Notes: generated by a model not told the origin, from the letters alone. Numbered from the stretch's first letter, positions 38,420 to 48,671 are shown. The stretch: DNA of 64,000 nt from Vibrio astriarenae (GCF_010587385.1 NZ_CP047475.1:744001-808000), one strand, 5' to 3'. Program-made: numbers and translations.

Positions 38420-39361
38420 ATGAATAAAAAGCTCACTATTCTTGATATCGCAAAATTAGCCGGTGTTGGCAAATCAACGGTTTCGCGTGTGATCACCAAT
38501 GATCCCAAGGTTAAGCCTGCGACGCGTGAAAAAGTAGAACAGGTGATTCGTGAATATGGATATGTGCCGTCCAAGTCTGCGCAGTCGATGCGTGGTGGTA
38601 GCCAAAAGGTGATTGGCGTTATTATCTCGAGGCTGGATTCTGTATCCGAGAATCGCGCGGTAAGCACTATGCTAAGCGTGCTCTACGGTGCGGGCTATGA
38701 TGTGGTGATCATGGAGAGTCAGTTTAGTATTGAGAAAACCCAAGAGCACTTAGAAGTGTTAAAACGTCGCAATGTTGATGGTGTGATTGTGTTTGGCTTC
38801 ACTGGCTGTGATGAAGACATCCTTCTCGACTGGGGCCATCGAGCGGTAGTCATTGCAATGGACACCCAAGCTATCTCTTCGATCAACTATGATAATCAAG
38901 GCGTGATTCAAGTCGCACTGGATCATTTATCACATATTGGGGCACAAGATATCGCGTTCATTGGTGTTGACCCCCAAGACAAAACGACCGGCTTTGCTCG
39001 TCTGTCTGCCTATCAATCATGGTGTGAAGCCAACTCACGTCCGATTAATTTCGCTACAGGACAACTGAGTCATGAGAGTGCCTATCAATTGGTCGACGAG
39101 GTGCTATCGCCGACCGTACAAGCGATAGCGTGTGCAAGTGACACGCTTGCACTCGGCGTAATTAAGCGTCTACAAGAACTCGATCGAAACGATATTCACG
39201 TGACGGGTGTTGGGGGTAATGAACTGCTATCCTTTCTTTTTCCAAGCGTATTCAGTGTTGATCCAGGTTATGACAGCGCAGGCGAGAAAGCTGCACAAAT
39301 GTTGATAAATCAACTGTCTGGACATCATATAGTCACGCATCTAACCCAAAAGCCTCTCTGA
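38420..39361 (+). CDS. treR: Trehalose operon repressor TreR (LacI family)
   Basis: 313 residues. N-terminal LacI-type helix-turn-helix (LTILDIAKLAGVGKSTVSRVITN, about 4-26) and a periplasmic-binding-like effector domain; trehalose 6-phosphate is the known inducer. The final segment (DPGYDSAGEKAAQMLINQLSG) is as in enteric TreR. It lies directly upstream of treB and two palindromic operators. ATG 38420; the ribosome site is weak. Confidence 0.95.
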   Translation: MNKKLTILDIAKLAGVGKSTVSRVITNDPKVKPATREKVEQVIREYGYVPSKSAQSMRGGSQKVIGVIISRLDSVSENRAVSTMLSVLYGAGYDVVIMESQFSIEKTQEHLEVLKRRNVDGVIVFGFTGCDEDILLDWGHRAVVIAMDTQAISSINYDNQGVIQVALDHLSHIGAQDIAFIGVDPQDKTTGFARLSAYQSWCEANSRPINFATGQLSHESAYQLVDEVLSPTVQAIACASDTLALGVIKRLQELDRNDIHVTGVGGNELLSFLFPSVFSVDPGYDSAGEKAAQMLINQLSGHHIVTHLTQKPL

Positions 39362-39406
39362 TTGGAATCACTTGAGTAAAAAATAGTCTGTGATCTGTTT
39401 CAATTT

Positions 39407-39422
39407 ATGGGATTGTTCCCAT
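39407..39422 (+). promoter_or_regulatory. TreR operator 1
   Basis: ATGGGATTGTTCCCAT, a 16-base palindrome with two mismatched central bases. It shares TGGGA..GTTCCCA with operator 2. Confidence 0.82.
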
Positions 39423-39447
39423 TACAATTGAGGCATCAGGCTGGCAG

Positions 39448-39453
39448 TATAAT
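39448..39453 (+). promoter_or_regulatory. -10 element of the treBC promoter
   Basis: Consensus TATAAT between the two operators. The -35 is weak (CAATTG at 17 bases). Binding at either operator would block RNA polymerase. Confidence 0.55.
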
Positions 39454-39464
39454 GGCATTACATT

Positions 39465-39480
39465 TTGGGAATGTTCCCAT
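39465..39480 (+). promoter_or_regulatory. TreR operator 2
   Basis: TTGGGAATGTTCCCAT, spaced 58 bases from operator 1 and 40 bases before treB. Confidence 0.82.
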
Positions 39481-39519
39481 ACATCAGGAACCCATATCCA
39501 ATTCAAGGTGGAGAAAGAT

Positions 39520-40944
39520 ATGAGCAAGATAGCGAAGCAAGATGTTCAACGTCTCATTGAGTTAGTCGGTGGCGCAGACAATATTGCCAGTGTGAGCCAT
39601 TGTTTAACACGTTTGCGTTTTGTGCTGAATGATACCGATGTCGCTGATATTAAGGCACTCGAAGCACTACCTTTAGTTAAAGGCTGCTTTACAAATGCAG
39701 GGCAATTTCAAGTTGTCATCGGTACAGAAGTAGACGAAGTGTACAAGGTGCTGATTGGCTTGACGGGCCAAACTGAAGCAAGCAAAGACGAGGCAAAGAA
39801 CGCAGCACGTCAAAACATGAATATTCTTGAGCGCGGTATCTCTCACCTTGCTGAAATCTTTGTTCCTCTTTTGCCAGCAATTATTACGGGTGGTTTGATT
39901 CTTGGCTTCCGTAATGTCATTGGCGATATCAGGATGTTTGATGGGCAGACCTTAACGGAAATCAGTCAGTTTTGGGCCACGGTACATTCATTTTTATGGC
40001 TGATTGGTGAAGCGATATTTTTCTTCTTACCTGTGGGAGTGTGCTGGTCGACGGTTCGTAAGTTGGGTGGTACGCCAATTTTGGGGATTACCTTGGGTGT
40101 CACCTTGGTTTCTCCTCAGCTTATGAATGCCTATTTGATCGGTAAGGAAGTCCCGGAGGTGTGGGACTTTGGGCTGTTTGTGATTGAAAAAGTCGGTTAT
40201 CAAGCGCAGGTTATTCCAGCAATGTTGGCGGGTATGGCATTAGCGTTTATCGAAACTAACCTGAAACGTATCGTCCCTTCATACCTTTATCTTGTCGTTG
40301 TGCCATTTGTTTCCATTATTGTTTCAGTGATCCTCGCTCATTCACTCATTGGACCGTTTGGTCGTATGCTAGGTAATGGTGTTGCATTTGCTGCCAAAGC
40401 CGCAATGACCGGTGACTTTGCGATAATCGGCTCAACTATTTTTGGCTTCTTGTATGCACCATTAGTCATCACAGGTATTCACCACACTACCAACGCAGTT
40501 GATCTTCAGCTTATGCAAGAGCTTGGCGGTACACCTATTTGGCCTCTGATCGCGTTGTCAAATATTGCACAAGCCTCGGCAGTCGTTGGCATCATCATAA
40601 TAAGCAAAAAGCATGGTGAACGTGACATCTCAGTTCCCGCGGCGATCTCTGCTTACTTAGGTGTCACAGAGCCTGCGATGTACGGTATCAACCTGAAATA
40701 CAAGTTCCCGATGCTTAGTGCGATGATTGGCAGTGCGTTGGCTGCCGCCATTTGTGGTAGCGCTGGCGTGATGGCAAATGGAATTGGGGTCGGTGGTTTA
40801 CCGGGTATTCTATCGATCCAGCCACAGTTTTGGGGTGTGTTTGCTCTGGCGATGTTAGTCGCGATTGTGGTTCCCGTCGCTCTGACATTGGGCTTATATA
40901 AGCGTGCCGAGTCAAAAGGCGAACTCGAAGCGGCGAACGCATAA
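39520..40944 (+). CDS. treB: PTS trehalose-specific EIIBC component TreB
   Basis: 474-residue inner-membrane transporter that imports and phosphorylates trehalose to trehalose 6-phosphate. EIIB domain (about 1-90) with phospho-Cys in VSHCLTRLRFVL and TNAGQFQVVIG; EIIC domain (about 105-465) with ITGIHHTTNAVDLQLM. No EIIA domain is fused, so the glucose EIIA is probably used. A GTG at 39508 is in frame, but ATG 39520 has GGAG 8 bases upstream. Controlled by TreR; treC follows. Confidence 0.96.
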   Translation: MSKIAKQDVQRLIELVGGADNIASVSHCLTRLRFVLNDTDVADIKALEALPLVKGCFTNAGQFQVVIGTEVDEVYKVLIGLTGQTEASKDEAKNAARQNMNILERGISHLAEIFVPLLPAIITGGLILGFRNVIGDIRMFDGQTLTEISQFWATVHSFLWLIGEAIFFFLPVGVCWSTVRKLGGTPILGITLGVTLVSPQLMNAYLIGKEVPEVWDFGLFVIEKVGYQAQVIPAMLAGMALAFIETNLKRIVPSYLYLVVVPFVSIIVSVILAHSLIGPFGRMLGNGVAFAAKAAMTGDFAIIGSTIFGFLYAPLVITGIHHTTNAVDLQLMQELGGTPIWPLIALSNIAQASAVVGIIIISKKHGERDISVPAAISAYLGVTEPAMYGINLKYKFPMLSAMIGSALAAAICGSAGVMANGIGVGGLPGILSIQPQFWGVFALAMLVAIVVPVALTLGLYKRAESKGELEAANA

Positions 40945-41006
40945 ATTTTTGTTGAGGTGCTGTGGACAGTAACCTCAATGTTTACTTTTGTGAGTAGGTA
41001 TTGCAC

Positions 41007-42692
41007 ATGGCAATGACAAATAACGACAATCAGTGGTGGAAAAAAGCGGCTATCTACCAGATCTACCCGAAAAGTTTTTGTGACAGTGGCGGCAAGGGCA
41101 CGGGCGACATTCAAGGCATCATCTCCAAGTTAGATTATCTCGACAAACTAGGCGTAGATGCACTGTGGCTGACACCTATTTATGAGTCGCCAATGGTCGA
41201 TAACGGCTATGATATTGCTGATTACTATCAAGTAAATCCAGACTTTGGCACGATGGCAGATTTTGATGAGCTGCTTTCAAAAGCACATCAACGTGGTATT
41301 CGCATTATTATGGATATTGTGGTTAACCATACTTCAACTGAGCATGTCTGGTTCCAGTCTGCACTGGGTGATAAGCAAAGCCCATATCGAGACTATTACA
41401 TATGGAAAGATCCAGTGAATGGTGGCGCTCCGAATAACTGGCAGTCTAAGTTTGGTGGGAACGCATGGGCACTGGATGAGAAAACAGGCCAATACTACCT
41501 TCACCTGTTCGCCAAGGAACAAGCGGATCTCAACTGGGAAAATCCTAAAGTTAGAGATGAAGTGAAGAAAGTGATCAGCTTCTGGGCTGAAAAGGGGGTA
41601 GATGGTTTCCGCCTTGATGTGATTAACCTGATCTCTAAACAGCAGGATTTTGCCTCTGACGATATGGGTGATGGCCGTCGCTTCTATACGGATGGACCCA
41701 AAGTTCACGACTATCTACAGGAGATTAGCGAAGCAGTATTCCAAAAATACGGCAGTGTCACGGTAGGGGAGATGTCTTCAACGACGTTAGAGCACTGCCA
41801 GCAGTACTCGTCTCTCGACGGTAGAGAGCTTTCTATGGTGTTTAATTTTCATCACTTGAAAGTCGATTATCCCAATGGAGAGAAATGGACTAAGGCACCG
41901 TTTGATTTCTTGCAGCTAAAACAGATCTTCAATCATTGGCAAACTGGCCTAAATGGAAAAGGGTGGGGGGCACTATTTTGGTGTAATCATGATCAACCCC
42001 GAGTTGTCAGTCGTTTGGGTAATGACCAGCAGTATCGTGTTGAATCAGCGAAGATGTTGGCCACTTCCGTTCACATGATGCAGGGCACACCGTATATCTA
42101 TCAGGGTGAAGAGATTGGCATGACCAATCCAGGCTACACCGAACTGTCTCAGTATCGTGACCTAGAGAGTACGAACATGTATCGCATTATGGTGGATGAG
42201 CAAGGAGTCACTCATGACGATATGATGGCGATACTCGCGCAGAAATCCCGAGATAACTCGAGAACCCCAATGCAGTGGGATGATCAAGCACATGCAGGTT
42301 TTACTACTGGCGAACCGTGGCTTTCGGTGGCTGATAACTATCATGACATTAATGCTAAGTCGGCGCTGGCTGAGCCGCATTCGGTGTTTTATTTCTATCA
42401 GCGTTTGATTGCTCTACGCAAAGAAGTTGAAGTCATTACAACTGGGGATTACCTAGATCTGTATCCTCAACATAGTGCTATTTTCGGCTATCAAAGACGC
42501 AGCGAGACACAGACGTTGGTGTGTTTGAATAACTATTACGACCAACCTGTAAGTTGTGAACTACCAAATCAATTACCATTGGATCAAGCAGATTACATAC
42601 TCGGGAATTACTCACTTGATGAGATGAAGGCAGTCGAACATCAGCAAAATCTTCGTCCATACGAAACACGTGTGATTTTGATACATCACTAG
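41007..42692 (+). CDS. treC: Alpha,alpha-phosphotrehalase (trehalose-6-phosphate hydrolase) TreC
   Basis: 561 residues, GH13 family. Cleaves trehalose 6-phosphate to glucose and glucose 6-phosphate. The (beta/alpha)8 motifs are DIVVNHTS, GFRLDVINLIS (nucleophile Asp), TVGEMSST (acid Glu) and CNHDQPRVVS (third Asp). In-frame TTG 41001 and ATG 41013 are alternatives; ATG 41007 has AGG 8 bases before. It lies 62 bases after treB in one operon. Confidence 0.95.
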   Translation: MAMTNNDNQWWKKAAIYQIYPKSFCDSGGKGTGDIQGIISKLDYLDKLGVDALWLTPIYESPMVDNGYDIADYYQVNPDFGTMADFDELLSKAHQRGIRIIMDIVVNHTSTEHVWFQSALGDKQSPYRDYYIWKDPVNGGAPNNWQSKFGGNAWALDEKTGQYYLHLFAKEQADLNWENPKVRDEVKKVISFWAEKGVDGFRLDVINLISKQQDFASDDMGDGRRFYTDGPKVHDYLQEISEAVFQKYGSVTVGEMSSTTLEHCQQYSSLDGRELSMVFNFHHLKVDYPNGEKWTKAPFDFLQLKQIFNHWQTGLNGKGWGALFWCNHDQPRVVSRLGNDQQYRVESAKMLATSVHMMQGTPYIYQGEEIGMTNPGYTELSQYRDLESTNMYRIMVDEQGVTHDDMMAILAQKSRDNSRTPMQWDDQAHAGFTTGEPWLSVADNYHDINAKSALAEPHSVFYFYQRLIALRKEVEVITTGDYLDLYPQHSAIFGYQRRSETQTLVCLNNYYDQPVSCELPNQLPLDQADYILGNYSLDEMKAVEHQQNLRPYETRVILIHH

Positions 42693-42700
42693 TCGGCGCT

Positions 42701-42729
42701 GAAGTTGGTGGCTCACTGCTACCAACTTC
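42701..42729. other. Inverted repeat at the treC / peptidase convergence
   Basis: GAAGTTGGT and ACCAACTTC with an 11-base loop; it includes the stop codon of the minus-strand peptidase gene. There is no T-run, so termination is uncertain. Confidence 0.4.
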
Positions 42730-43378
42730 GATGCCCACACGTATCAATGTGAAACCGCACTCCAGAATAAAGCCCCAATCCCATACCATTTTCTCTTCCC
42801 GCGACGTTGTATATCTTCATCAGCTTTCGGTGTAACTCGGTGCGAGTTATGTCGTTCATCGGAACCAGATCGAGAGCGCAAAACTCCATGTGTTTACTTC
42901 TTGGCGCACCGCCTGCTGACTCGTTGTAGATTGTGCTGCGCTTACCAGATACAGGGATCAGCGGTCCTAGTTCTGGTTCAACGTATTGCTGAATGAACTT
43001 GAGTGTTCTGATCATGTTTGGAACATTTTCTGGGCTAGGTAGGGTAAAAAGTGAAGTGTCGTTGAGTACCCAGTCGGTACCCTGAAGTAGAACGAGGTGC
43101 AATGGCATTGTGACGCCTTTTTTTTCGTAAATGCCGGCCTCGATAAACTGCTGGTGAATCGCCGTTACCTCTTCAGTGACACCGTTCATGATCATCCAAC
43201 CCAAGAAAGCGGTTCTCGTTGGAAGTTTTAAACCGTGTACCTCAACGATTAAGTCATCATAAGTTAGGTTGTGGCTGTCCTTGTAGAGAGCTTGGTAATC
43301 TTCCGCAGATAATGAGGGTAGATAGTGAGTAAATAGGACTGACGCTAGAACTAATCGGGGAAAAAGAGAACGGATCAT
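42719..43378 (-). CDS. Secreted M15-like peptidase (D-Ala-D-Ala carboxypeptidase type)
   Basis: 219 residues with a signal peptide (MIRSLFPRLVLASVLFTHYLPSLSA split; about 1-23). The C-terminal zinc peptidase signature is SKHMEFCALDLVP (SxHxxxxAxD) and VRFHIDTCG (second His/Asp), as in M15 peptidases; the usual WxHxD is RFHID here. A role in periplasmic peptidoglycan trimming is an inference from the family. The frame is open to 43429, but ATG 43378 has GAGG upstream and gives the signal peptide. Confidence 0.78.
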   Translation of the reverse strand: MIRSLFPRLVLASVLFTHYLPSLSAEDYQALYKDSHNLTYDDLIVEVHGLKLPTRTAFLGWMIMNGVTEEVTAIHQQFIEAGIYEKKGVTMPLHLVLLQGTDWVLNDTSLFTLPSPENVPNMIRTLKFIQQYVEPELGPLIPVSGKRSTIYNESAGGAPRSKHMEFCALDLVPMNDITRTELHRKLMKIYNVAGRENGMGLGLYSGVRFHIDTCGHRSW

Positions 43379-43446
43379 CGCTACTACCTCTGCGTCAGAA
43401 TGGTTATTGATATAAGTGTAGATAACCAACGAACAGATAGCGAAAA

Positions 43447-43476
43447 CGAAAAAAGCCAGCTCGATGAGCTGGCTTT
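43447..43476 (-). terminator. Terminator of the tRNA-Tyr array (minus strand)
   Basis: AAAGCCAGCTC / GAGCTGGCTTT with a 3-base loop, followed on the minus strand by TTTTTTCGTTTTCG. Confidence 0.9.
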
Positions 43477-43482
43477 AGAATA

Positions 43483-43567
<85 letters not shown>

Positions 43568-43662
43568 AGGGGTTTTATGCTCTCACAAGCAAAACTCGGA
43601 ATGTTTTCCCAACACGTTTTCCAAGTTATTCTCACAGCTTATCAACAGCGTTGAGAGGTATA

Positions 43663-43747
<85 letters not shown>

Positions 43748-43842
43748 AGGGGTTTTATGCTCTCACGAACAAAACTCGGAATGTTTTCCCAACACGTTTT
43801 CCAAGTTATTCTCACAGCTTATCAACAGCGTTGAGAGGTATA

Positions 43843-43927
<85 letters not shown>

Positions 43928-44022
43928 AGGGGTTTTATGCTCTCACGAACAAAACTCGGAATGTTTTCCCAACACGTTTTCCAAGTTGTTCTCACAGCTT
44001 ATAAACAGCGCGAGAAGAAATA

Positions 44023-44107
<85 letters not shown>

Positions 44108-44191
44108 AGGGGTTTTATAGTCTCATAAAGATTAACTCTAAGAACTAAACTCTAGCAAGTTTTCCCAACGCTTTGCTTGAGTGCGGGGCGC

Positions 44192-44219
44192 ATCATAGCA
44201 AATCGTTGTAGGCTGTAAA
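44192..44219 (-). promoter_or_regulatory. Promoter of the tRNA-Tyr array with stringent-type discriminator
   Basis: Minus strand TTTACA, 16-base spacer, TATGAT, then GCGCCCCGC: a GC-rich discriminator of the kind that makes stable-RNA promoters sensitive to (p)ppGpp. It lies about 85 bases upstream of the first tRNA. Confidence 0.82.
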
Positions 44220-44438
44220 CCCTTTTTTTGGCTTTTTGAATCAAATGCTGCCTTTTTATGCAGAGTGGCGCAATTTCTAGCGTAAACATGCCGCTTTTTG
44301 CCAGATTACCTGACTAAACTCTGTAAGATCGTTTGGTAACTGCTCTCGTAAACGCTTATGTAAGCACTATTTTTCTCACATTTACATTCCTTGACGTTAA
44401 ATGTCATTGAAAACCGTTACACTACTGAGAGATGTTCA

Positions 44439-45536
44439 ATGATGGAACCTAAAAAGACAATGAACAAACCACTATTTATCGGACTCCTCTCTCTTTCAAC
44501 TTTGCTGGTTATGCCAACGGCTGAAGCAAGAGGGCGCGGTGCCTCAGTGATTACGGTTGTAACCGAAGAAGTAGATGCTCATGCCGTCTCTCAATCTTTG
44601 TCATTAGTGGGCAAACTTGAGGCGGAGCAATCTGTTGATTTGGCGTCAGAAGTCACAGGACGGGTCGATAAAATCCTAGTTAAAGCCAACAATTCGGTCG
44701 ATAAAGGACAAGTGTTAATTGCCCTAAATAATGACCGAGCACAAGCGAACTTTGCAGAAGCGCAGGCTTATCTAAAAGATGAGCAGCGTAAGCTTGCCGA
44801 ATTTGAACGCTTAGTAAAGCGCAATGCGATTACACAAACTGAAATTGATGCTCAAAAAGCCAGCGTTTCTATCGCACAAGCGCGTTTGGATGTCGCCCAA
44901 GCGGATCTTAACGATCACTACATTCGCGCACCATTTGCTGGAACAGTGGGCTTTATTGATTTTAGCCGTGGTCAACTGGTGAATCCGGGCGACGAACTCC
45001 TCTCTCTGGATGATCTATCGGTGATGGAGTTGGATCTCCAAGTACCAGAGCGCTACTTGTCTCAGATCGACAAAGGTTTGAAAGTAAAAGCAACAACCGC
45101 AGCATGGGGTAAAACTCAGTTTGAGGGTGAAGTCGTCGCCATTGATTCACGCATCAACCAAGAAACCCTCAATTTACGTGTGCGCATCCACTTTACTAAC
45201 CAAGACAACAAACTAAAACCGGGCATGCTGGTTTCTTCGTTTATGGCGTTTCCACCGATTTCAGCCCCTATTATTCCAGTGCAGGCTTTGGAGTACTCGG
45301 GCACGAAACGTTTTGTTTACGTGATCGATGAGAACAACACAGCAGCTCGCCGCGAAGTTATCTTAGGCGCACGTATCGAAAACGAGGTTGTTATCGAAGA
45401 AGGTCTGAATATCGGTGAACAAATCGTGGTTCAAGGCATCGTGAATATGCGTGATGGAGCGAAAGTCTCGATTCTTGGCCAAGAACAACAAGAGCCTCAG
45501 TCGAAAGATGGCAAATCAGCAAAGGCGGATAAATAA
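44439..45536 (+). CDS. RND efflux periplasmic adaptor (membrane fusion protein)
   Basis: 365 residues. Signal-peptide-like N-terminus (KPLFIGLLSLSTLLVMPTAEA), then barrel-sandwich/lipoyl half (VTGRVDKILVKANNSVDKGQVLIALNND), alpha-hairpin (NFAEAQAYLKDEQRKLAEFERL) and beta-barrel (PFAGTVGFIDFSRGQLVNPGDEL). It has no lipobox, so it is a soluble or signal-anchored type. The frame is open to TTG 44391, but ATG 44439 has GAGAGA upstream. It lies 2 bases before the pump gene. V. cholerae vexGH lies near its tre genes as I recall, so this may be that pair; not verified. Confidence 0.92.
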   Translation: MMEPKKTMNKPLFIGLLSLSTLLVMPTAEARGRGASVITVVTEEVDAHAVSQSLSLVGKLEAEQSVDLASEVTGRVDKILVKANNSVDKGQVLIALNNDRAQANFAEAQAYLKDEQRKLAEFERLVKRNAITQTEIDAQKASVSIAQARLDVAQADLNDHYIRAPFAGTVGFIDFSRGQLVNPGDELLSLDDLSVMELDLQVPERYLSQIDKGLKVKATTAAWGKTQFEGEVVAIDSRINQETLNLRVRIHFTNQDNKLKPGMLVSSFMAFPPISAPIIPVQALEYSGTKRFVYVIDENNTAARREVILGARIENEVVIEEGLNIGEQIVVQGIVNMRDGAKVSILGQEQQEPQSKDGKSAKADK

Positions 45537-45538
45537 CA

Positions 45539-48500
45539 ATGTGGTTATCTGATGTTTCCGTAAAACGCCCAGTCGCAGCGATCGTTCTGAGTTTGCTGCT
45601 CTGTGTATTTGGTTTTGTCTCTTTCACTAAGCTTGCTGTACGCGAAATGCCGGATATCGAAAACCCGGTCGTGACTATCTCTTCTCGTTATGAAGGTGCA
45701 TCAGCCACCATCATTGAATCGCAAATTACCACTGTTTTAGAAGACCAGCTCTCTGGTATTAGCGGTATCGATGAAATCTCGTCCACTACCCGAAACGGTA
45801 TGTCACGCATCACGATTACTTTTGAATTAGGGTATGACCTCAACACTGGAGTCAGTGATGTTCGTGATGCAGTAGCTCGAGCGCAGCGCTCGCTACCAGA
45901 GGAGGCGGATGACCCGATTGTGTTCAAAAACAATGGTTCCGGCGAGGCATCGATGTACATCAACTTGAGCTCATCGGAAATGGACCGAACGCAGCTCACA
46001 GACTACATCGAACGTGTCTTGATGGACCGCTTTAGTTTGCTATCGGGTGTGTCATCGGTGGATCTGTCTGGTGGTCTTTACAAAGTGATGTACGTGAAGC
46101 TCAAACCTGAGCTTATGGCGGGTCGAGGCGTGACGACCACAGACATTACTCAATCACTGCGCAGCGAAAACTTAGAAAGCCCGGGCGGTGAAGTGCGAAA
46201 TGACGCAATTACCATGTCGGTACGAACGGCTCGAGCCTACAATACGCCTGAAGATTTTGACTATCTTGTGGTCAAACGTGCGAGCGACAACACGCCGATA
46301 TATCTGAAAGATGTCGCTGATGTTTACGTCGGTGCGGAGAACGAAAACTCTACCTTTAAGAGTGATGGTGTCGTTAACGTAAGCATGGGGATTGTTCCAC
46401 AATCGGATGCAAACCCTCTTGAAGTAGCAAAGTTAGTGCGTAAAGAAGTCGATGATATCCAGAAGTTTTTGCCTGATGGTACTCGTTTGGCGATTGACTA
46501 CGACTCAACGATTTTCATTGAGAGATCGATTTCAGAAGTCTACAGCACGCTGTTTATCACCGGCGGTTTAGTGATATTGGTGTTGTATATCTTCATTGGC
46601 CAAGCTCGTGCAACGCTGATTCCTGCTGTGACTGTACCAGTATCGTTGATCTCTTCTTTTATCGCCGCTTACTACTTTGGATTTTCAATCAACTTAATTA
46701 CCTTGATGGCACTGATCTTATCCATTGGTTTGGTGGTAGATGATGCGATTGTGGTAGTAGAGAATATCTATCACCACATAGAGCGTGGTGAGAAGCCTTT
46801 ACTCGCGGCGTACAAAGGTGCGCGAGAGGTCGGCTTTGCCGTTGTTGCAACGACTTTGGTTTTGGTCATGGTATTCCTACCGATCTCCTTCATGGAAGGG
46901 ATGGTGGGTCTGCTATTTACTGAGTTCTCGGTTCTGCTCTCGATGGCAGTGATTTTTTCGTCACTGATAGCACTGACTTTGACGCCTGTGCTGGGTAGTC
47001 AAATCCTTAAAGCTAATGTGAAACCCAATCGTTTTAACAAGTTTGTCGATCGCGTATTCAAACGTTTTGAAAACGGTTATCGCTGGGTACTCGTCCGTGC
47101 GCTGAAATTTAAGTGGGCCGCGCCTTTAGTTATCCTTGCTTGTATTGGCGGAAGCTACGGTGTCATGCAGCAGGTTCCGGCTCAATTGACACCTTCAGAA
47201 GACCGAGGTGTGGTCTTCGCGTTTGTACGCGGAGCGGATGCGACGAGTTATAACCGTATGGCAGCCAACATGGATCTTGTTGAGTCTCGTTTGATGCCGC
47301 TGCTCGGGCAAGGGTTCTTGAAGTCATTCAGTATCCAATCACCTGCATTTGGCGGTAACGCGGGTGACCAAACGGGCTTTGTCATCATGATTCTCGATGA
47401 TTGGGACGAGCGTGACCTTACGGCTCAGGAGTCACTTGGGGAAATTCGTAAAGCGCTGGCTGGCATACCAGATGTTCGTGTCTTCCCATTCATGCCTGGC
47501 TTCCGTGGCGGTTCAAGTGAACCTGTTCAGTTTGTACTGGGTGGTTCGGATTACTCTGAACTCAAAGACTGGGCGGAGCTACTTAAGCAGAGAGCAGAAG
47601 ACTCACCATTAATGGAGGGCGCTGAGATTGACTACTCTGAGAAGACACCAGAGCTTGTCGTTTCGGTAGACCGCCAACGGGCTGCTGAGCTAGGTATTGC
47701 TGTGTCTGAAATTTCGAGCACGTTAGAAATCATGCTCGGGGGTAAGAAAGAGACGACCTATGTAGACCGAGGTGAAGAGTACGATGTGTACCTGCGTGGC
47801 GATGAAAATAGCTTTAATAACGCCGCTGACCTATCTCAGATATACATGCGTTCTGCTTCGGGTGAGCTAGTCACTTTGGATGCTCTAACTCATATTGAAG
47901 AAGTGGCGTCAGCAACCCGTTTATCACACTACAACAAGCAAAAGTCGGTAACCGTAACGGCGAACTTGTCGGAAGGGGCAACACTTGGTACGGCGCTTGA
48001 TTTCCTCGACAGCCAAGCGATAGAGCTACTGCCGAGTGACATTTCAGTGAGTTATTCTGGTGAGTCAAAAGACTTCAAAGAGAACCAATCGAGTGTGGCA
48101 TTAGTGTTCGCTCTTGCTTTGTTGGTGGCGTATCTCGTGTTGGCGGCTCAATTTGAAAGCTTCATTAACCCATTAGTGGTGATGTTCACCGTGCCGATGG
48201 GGGTATTTGGTGGTTTCTTGGGGCTGTTTGTGATGTCTCAAGGTATGAATATCTACAGCCAGATCGGTATGATCATGCTGATTGGTATGGTGACGAAAAA
48301 TGGCATATTGATCGTTGAATTTACCAATCAGCTTCGTGACAAAGGGATTGAGTTCGAACAAGCCATTATTGATGCTTCGGCACGACGTTTGCGCCCGATC
48401 ATGATGACTGCATTTACAACATTGGCTGGTGCGATCCCGCTGATTATCTCGACGGGTGCGGGGTATGAAAGTCGCGTTGCTGTGGGTACGGTTATCTTCT

Positions 48501-48649
48501 TTGGTATGGGGTTCGCAACCCTAGTCACGCTGTTTGTTATCCCCGCGATGTATCGACTAATTTCTGTCAATACACGTTCACCAGGACATGTGGAAGCCGA
48601 ACTCAATATTGAAATTGACCATGATGTCAAAGGCCGTAGCATGCACTGA
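45539..48649 (+). CDS. RND multidrug efflux permease
   Basis: 1,036-residue inner-membrane proton-driven pump, normal length. Membrane segment 4 has the proton-relay Asp pair in LILSIGLVVDDAIVVVENIYHH. N-terminal MWLSDVSVKRPVAAIVLSLLL and the C-terminal LIGMVTKNGILIVEFTNQLRD are typical HAE1 elements. No outer-membrane channel gene is nearby, so it probably uses a TolC encoded elsewhere. Co-transcribed with the adaptor. The substrate cannot be predicted. Confidence 0.95.
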   Translation: MWLSDVSVKRPVAAIVLSLLLCVFGFVSFTKLAVREMPDIENPVVTISSRYEGASATIIESQITTVLEDQLSGISGIDEISSTTRNGMSRITITFELGYDLNTGVSDVRDAVARAQRSLPEEADDPIVFKNNGSGEASMYINLSSSEMDRTQLTDYIERVLMDRFSLLSGVSSVDLSGGLYKVMYVKLKPELMAGRGVTTTDITQSLRSENLESPGGEVRNDAITMSVRTARAYNTPEDFDYLVVKRASDNTPIYLKDVADVYVGAENENSTFKSDGVVNVSMGIVPQSDANPLEVAKLVRKEVDDIQKFLPDGTRLAIDYDSTIFIERSISEVYSTLFITGGLVILVLYIFIGQARATLIPAVTVPVSLISSFIAAYYFGFSINLITLMALILSIGLVVDDAIVVVENIYHHIERGEKPLLAAYKGAREVGFAVVATTLVLVMVFLPISFMEGMVGLLFTEFSVLLSMAVIFSSLIALTLTPVLGSQILKANVKPNRFNKFVDRVFKRFENGYRWVLVRALKFKWAAPLVILACIGGSYGVMQQVPAQLTPSEDRGVVFAFVRGADATSYNRMAANMDLVESRLMPLLGQGFLKSFSIQSPAFGGNAGDQTGFVIMILDDWDERDLTAQESLGEIRKALAGIPDVRVFPFMPGFRGGSSEPVQFVLGGSDYSELKDWAELLKQRAEDSPLMEGAEIDYSEKTPELVVSVDRQRAAELGIAVSEISSTLEIMLGGKKETTYVDRGEEYDVYLRGDENSFNNAADLSQIYMRSASGELVTLDALTHIEEVASATRLSHYNKQKSVTVTANLSEGATLGTALDFLDSQAIELLPSDISVSYSGESKDFKENQSSVALVFALALLVAYLVLAAQFESFINPLVVMFTVPMGVFGGFLGLFVMSQGMNIYSQIGMIMLIGMVTKNGILIVEFTNQLRDKGIEFEQAIIDASARRLRPIMMTAFTTLAGAIPLIISTGAGYESRVAVGTVIFFGMGFATLVTLFVIPAMYRLISVNTRSPGHVEAELNIEIDHDVKGRSMH

Positions 48650-48671
48650 TGCAGCGATAAAATAACAGAGT

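Noticed and set aside
40653..41114. Minus-strand frame of 153 codons over the end of treB
   Set aside because: Lies antisense to conserved treB/treC coding sequence and shows no family features.
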